Part shown: positions 60,596-64,000 of the stretch, in pieces
Layout of the letters: every line of letters starts with the position of its first letter
Position numbering within the stretch: position 1 is the first letter of the stretch
NCBI GenBank assembly: GCA_023429135.1
Contig: JAEYWD010000092.1
Span: forward strand, 1 to 64,000
Direction of reading: 5' to 3'
Source: Bacteroidota bacterium
GTDB taxonomy: Bacteria > Bacteroidota > Bacteroidia > Bacteroidales > JAAUTT01
DNA length: 64,000 bases
Notes under the pieces: generated by a model
What the model was told of the DNA's origin: nothing
Seen by the model: the letters and a program-made list of their open reading frames with translations, nothing else
Database searches by the model: none
Program-made: the position numbers and the translations under genes

Positions 60596-60705
60596 GAGGC
60601 TGTGTAATTAGTCCATAACCGGAGGTTGAGCTTGTCGAAACCTCATTGTAAATCAGCAAGATTACACTTCGACAGGCTCAGTGTCCGCACTTTTCACACA
60701 GCCTC
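60596..60705. repeat. GAGGCTGTGT inverted-repeat element with TTGAGC-TGTCGAA core (110 bp)
   Basis: The ends GAGGCTGTGT (60596-60605) and ACACAGCCTC (60696-60705) enclose a second imperfect inverted repeat, TTGAGCTTGTCGAA near 60626 and TTCGACAGGCTCAG near 60668. It lies 7 bp after the GH31 stop codon and 27 bp before the GH9 start, so it sits inside a possible operon. Confidence 0.7.
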
Positions 60706-60712
60706 AGATAAA

Positions 60713-63127
60713 TTATTTCAGCTCGGTATAATTCATAATTTTAAACTTTACTTTTCCAGCGAGAGGATCGCTGTCTAAAGCAAAGGTGTTTCCTTTTTTT
60801 GTAAGGGAAACAGGTTGAAGCTTATTATCCGATGGCAGACAAATAAAACCTTCTGCTTTTTGAGACGAGGAGAAGCTAACAAGATCAAGGTTACTCCAGT
60901 CCATATCCATAGTAGATTGAGCCAGTTTAATATGAGGTATTACCGCTCCGTCGCGTACGAGCATTATTACAGGGACCTTACCTGTTTTAATATGGTGCCA
61001 CCCCGGATTGTAAACCTGTTTTGTCTGGTAATCGATCCATTTTCCACCCGGGAGATAAACATCCCGTTCGGTGCCGTTTTCCATCATAGGGGCTACCAAT
61101 ATGTCCGATCCGAATAAATATTGGTTATCGATAAACCAGGAACCGGGATCGTCTGGATACTCCACAAACAAAGCTCTTACCATGGGCAATCCTTTCTCTG
61201 TACATAATTTGGATTGGGCATAAATGTAAGGCATTAATCTGTAGCGCATATCGGTAGCATCGCGAAAGGCATTATTGAAGCTCTCGTTATATTCCCAGGG
61301 TTCTTTGGGAGGAGCTCCATGAGTGCGTGTGTGAGAGGTAAGCATTCCAAAAGGAAGCCAGCGGCGGTATAGATCTTCGGGTGTTTTTACTACAAAACCG
61401 CCAATATCGTGACTCCAGAATGTGAAACCTGATAATCCAAGTGACAGCCCTCCACGTAATTGCGCCTGCATTCCGTTATCGGTATTTTCCGCATCACCGC
61501 CCCAGTGCAGCGGATAGCGCTGACTTCCGGCCCAGGTGCTGCGAGCCCAGATGATAGATTCGCCATTTATCTTTTTTGTAATATCTGCAACTGTTTTGTT
61601 ATAGCGTAATGGATAAAGGTTGTGCTCGTAAAAACCCGTTTTACCCGATGCATAAACTCCTGTGTGAGGAGCTGCTTCTCCAAAATCTACTTTAATAGCT
61701 CCCACTCCCAATTTCAGCAAACCAGCAATTTTTTCCTGGTACCATGCAACAGTATTTGGGTTGGAGAAGTCGAGAATAGCATCCTCGTAAGGAATGTTAC
61801 CTTTGGCATCTTTTACATACAGTCCTTTCTCCACAATTTCATTAAAAAGACTGTTTTTAGGAACAAAATACGGTAACTGCCACAGGCTGATATGAAATCC
61901 CTGGGATTTTAAATCTGTAATCATTTTCGCTGGATCCTGGAAACGGGTCTTTGAGAAAGTATAGTCGCTCCTCCAATCGGTTTCGAACCATCCGGTATCA
62001 AAATGTATCACATCGCATGGAATTTTGTTCTCGCGTAGTTTACTGGCAACGGTGCGGCCATCGTTTTCAGAGAAATAGGTTATTCGGCTCATCCAAAGAC
62101 CAAATGACCATAGTGGCGGCATATCAGGTTTTCCGGTGAGATTGGTATACTCATCGAGTATTTCTTTTGGTTGTCCCAGAAACACAAACAGATCAAGTTC
62201 ATCATCGCCAATCATAAGCGAGTTCAATCCATTAAAATATTTTCCAAAGTCGCATGTGATAGGCGAGGAGGTGTGCATAAACATTCCATATCCCCGGCTG
62301 CTCATAAAGAATGGAATGGGTTTGTACATGGTCTCGTTTTCAACACCATTGGCATCATCAGTCCAAAGCACAACTTTTTGGCCACGTTTGTTCAGTTGTG
62401 TAAAAGATTCGCCGCACCCGAATATTTTTTCATCGGGCGAAAGGTTAAATGCAGCGGAAAAACTTCTGGAATAGTCGGAAGTTCTTCTTACAAAACAAAA
62501 TGGAGTAATAGGGGTAAAGGACGTTATGTTGTCACTTGCATGATTGGTGCTTGTAAGAAGCTTTCCGGCAGCATCAAATATTTCAATTTTCCAGGGATTT
62601 ATTTTTATAACAACCGATCCGGATGTATTCGAATATTTGTGTCCGCCTTCCACTTTTGTGTATTTCCATGTATTATCTATAGGAGCTTTGCCTCCGGTAA
62701 GCATCAGTGATGGCTCTTCGGGGCGTGCCTGAATTCCGCTTTTGGCTCTTATCCGTATTGTTCTGGGAGAAACAAATTCTACCGAAAAAGGATACACCGG
62801 CGAGGCGGCATATTCAATGGATGGGAACTCGTTTTGATTCACCTTGTATAACATTCCCAGCATATTATTAAAAGCTTGCCGTGTGGAATAGTTGTACCGG
62901 TGGTATTTTAATTCTCCCTGGCCCGTTTTGGGATTGAATGATGCAAGACTATCGGCGAGGTAATAAGTATTTGTAAAATCGTGAAAGTCGCCGCTGATAT
63001 CAATAGGTTCATTCAGCAAGTATTGCGGCCGTCCAGGCTGTGCGGGGATTTGAGCGTTCAAATATCCTCCGCAAACGATTGCAAAAACGAATAGTAGTTT
63101 TTGTTTCAATTTAGTGGTAATTAGCAT
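60713..63127 (-). CDS. GH31 family alpha-glycosidase (alpha-xylosidase-like)
   Basis: The 804-residue protein has a signal peptide (MLITTKLKQKLLFVFAIVCGGYLNAQ), an N-terminal beta-sandwich, the GH31 (beta/alpha)8 barrel with nucleophile Asp481 (AIKVDFGEAAP) and acid/base Asp545 (HWGGDAENT), and a C-terminal beta domain. KVDFGE in place of the alpha-glucosidase WxDMNE pattern fits the YicI-type alpha-xylosidase branch. It would remove xylose from xyloglucan oligosaccharides made by the GH9 enzyme next to it. Confidence 0.9.
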   Translation of the reverse strand: MLITTKLKQKLLFVFAIVCGGYLNAQIPAQPGRPQYLLNEPIDISGDFHDFTNTYYLADSLASFNPKTGQGELKYHRYNYSTRQAFNNMLGMLYKVNQNEFPSIEYAASPVYPFSVEFVSPRTIRIRAKSGIQARPEEPSLMLTGGKAPIDNTWKYTKVEGGHKYSNTSGSVVIKINPWKIEIFDAAGKLLTSTNHASDNITSFTPITPFCFVRRTSDYSRSFSAAFNLSPDEKIFGCGESFTQLNKRGQKVVLWTDDANGVENETMYKPIPFFMSSRGYGMFMHTSSPITCDFGKYFNGLNSLMIGDDELDLFVFLGQPKEILDEYTNLTGKPDMPPLWSFGLWMSRITYFSENDGRTVASKLRENKIPCDVIHFDTGWFETDWRSDYTFSKTRFQDPAKMITDLKSQGFHISLWQLPYFVPKNSLFNEIVEKGLYVKDAKGNIPYEDAILDFSNPNTVAWYQEKIAGLLKLGVGAIKVDFGEAAPHTGVYASGKTGFYEHNLYPLRYNKTVADITKKINGESIIWARSTWAGSQRYPLHWGGDAENTDNGMQAQLRGGLSLGLSGFTFWSHDIGGFVVKTPEDLYRRWLPFGMLTSHTRTHGAPPKEPWEYNESFNNAFRDATDMRYRLMPYIYAQSKLCTEKGLPMVRALFVEYPDDPGSWFIDNQYLFGSDILVAPMMENGTERDVYLPGGKWIDYQTKQVYNPGWHHIKTGKVPVIMLVRDGAVIPHIKLAQSTMDMDWSNLDLVSFSSSQKAEGFICLPSDNKLQPVSLTKKGNTFALDSDPLAGKVKFKIMNYTELK

Positions 63128-63374
63128 GTTAATAAATTAAAAATGATTAGAATTTGTGTAATACTTCACTGATTTATTTACAATTGCAATTTCTGAAACA
63201 TTGCAATGAAATTCAAATTTTTCTGAGGACAAAATTATTCTTTAATTCTAATTTATGAATTTTCTTCATGAATATTTGAATAAAATGTTAAATTTACACT
63301 TAATTATAACTACTAATTGGGGTTATGACTTCTGGAATAATAGTCAATATTTATTTGAATTAAACGCTAAACTC

Positions 63375-64000
63375 ATGAGAAGAAATCTGTTACTGCAGTT
63401 ATTTTTATCTTTCTTTTTTATTGCTGCCGTTGCACAGGAAAGTAAGATAATATTGGTTAATGCCGATAAACCTCTTTATCCTGTACAACCCACCATGTGG
63501 GGCATTTTTTTCGAGGACATCAATTTTGCTGCCGATGGAGGTATTTATGCCGAATTGGTTAAAAATCGCTCTTTTGAATTTTTTCAACCTTTAATGGGAT
63601 GGAAAGAATTAAGAAAAAACAGGGAGGCCGGATCGGCATTAATTAACAACAGGGCAGCAACCACTCCTTCAAATCCCCGGTTTGCTCATGTTTCGTTTGA
63701 CAATGCCGAAGGTACGTATGCCCTTTCGAATGCTGGTTTCAGAGGAATGGGTATAAAACAGGGAATGAAATATCATTTTTCGGTATGGGCTGGTCAGAAG
63801 TCGGGTGATGTTAAAATGCGCATTGAACTTGTTGGCGCTGATGGAAAACAAATAGGAACAGCAGCCCTGGTTCCCGGAGACGGAGCATGGAGTAAGTATA
63901 GTGTTGACTTTAATGCTATCACTACCGATCCTAAAGCATCGCTCAACATTTGGTTCGAAGGAAAAGGATCGATCGATCTGGATATGATTTCTCTTTTCCC
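63375..64000 (+). CDS. GH51-like alpha-L-arabinofuranosidase (partial, runs off the right edge)
   Basis: An ATG at 63375 opens a frame to the window end. It has a signal peptide (MRRNLLLQLFLSFFFIAAVAQ) and then the GH51 opening KPLYPVQPTMWGIFFEDINFAADGGIYAELVKNRSFEF, where GIFFEDIN and GGIYAELVxNRSFE are the family signature. An inserted carbohydrate-binding-like stretch follows (YHFSVWAGQKSG...). The catalytic residues are beyond the edge. It is divergent from the GH31 gene, with a shared 247-bp upstream region. Confidence 0.88.
   Translation, partial: MRRNLLLQLFLSFFFIAAVAQESKIILVNADKPLYPVQPTMWGIFFEDINFAADGGIYAELVKNRSFEFFQPLMGWKELRKNREAGSALINNRAATTPSNPRFAHVSFDNAEGTYALSNAGFRGMGIKQGMKYHFSVWAGQKSGDVKMRIELVGADGKQIGTAALVPGDGAWSKYSVDFNAITTDPKASLNIWFEGKGSIDLDMISLF

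Noticed and set aside
62171..62710. 179-codon plus-strand frame inside the GH31 gene
   Set aside because: The GH31 enzyme is intact on the other strand and the frame has no motif or promoter.

Overview
The window comes from a member of the Bacteroidota, probably class Bacteroidia. The evidence is the gene order bamD-rpoZ-coaBC, a one-protein hybrid two-component regulator of glycan genes, S46 and S9 secreted peptidases, many signal peptides ending in A-Q, and promoters of the TAnnTTTG type. Shine-Dalgarno sequences are mostly weak, as is usual in this phylum. I see no rRNA, tRNA, CRISPR array, prophage or transposase gene.

Layout. Positions 1-7400 hold housekeeping genes on the minus strand: coaBC, rpoZ, bamD, an exonuclease/GIY-YIG fusion, a LexA-like repressor, alanine dehydrogenase and a lone receiver protein. 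Positions 7590-17040 are mixed: a DPP7-like S46 peptidase, a zinc alcohol dehydrogenase with a tail-anchored partner, a corrinoid protein beside the remains of its methyltransferase, and a run of secreted proteins of unknown function. Positions 17242-31450 form a pectin region: two GH105 unsaturated glucuronyl/galacturonyl hydrolases, an S9 peptidase, the hybrid regulator, then an operon GH105-GH43-CE8-GH28. No SusC/SusD pair lies inside. Three ~20-bp direct repeats and a 35-residue membrane ORF lie between the regulator and the operon.

Positions 31555-45087 hold tatA, a cupin/transglutaminase-like pair, an envelope operon (Lmo0937-like, beta-barrel, OmpA, small membrane proteins), a glycosyltransferase fusion with a BamA-like barrel, a YtxH/Lmo0937 stress pair, a flippase and an orphan secreted protein. 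Positions 45240-48322 encode a two-gene unit that is the most unusual part: a ferredoxin/[FeFe]-hydrogenase-like/PAS protein with an altered H-cluster site, followed by a PP2C/SpoIIE phosphatase. From 48397 to 58564 come a FemAB-like transferase, a polysaccharide deacetylase-like protein, a TPR hybrid kinase, an M28 peptidase, a YD-repeat protein and a gamma-synthase-type PLP enzyme. The right end (58808-64000) has GH9, GH31 and the start of a GH51 gene, which fits hemicellulose (xyloglucan or arabinoxylan) breakdown and probably continues past the edge.

Between genes there is a family of short inverted-repeat elements with GAGGCTGTGT ends (four copies with different cores) and a triple-nested palindrome near 58.7 kb. 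Functions come from motifs read by eye; no database search was run.
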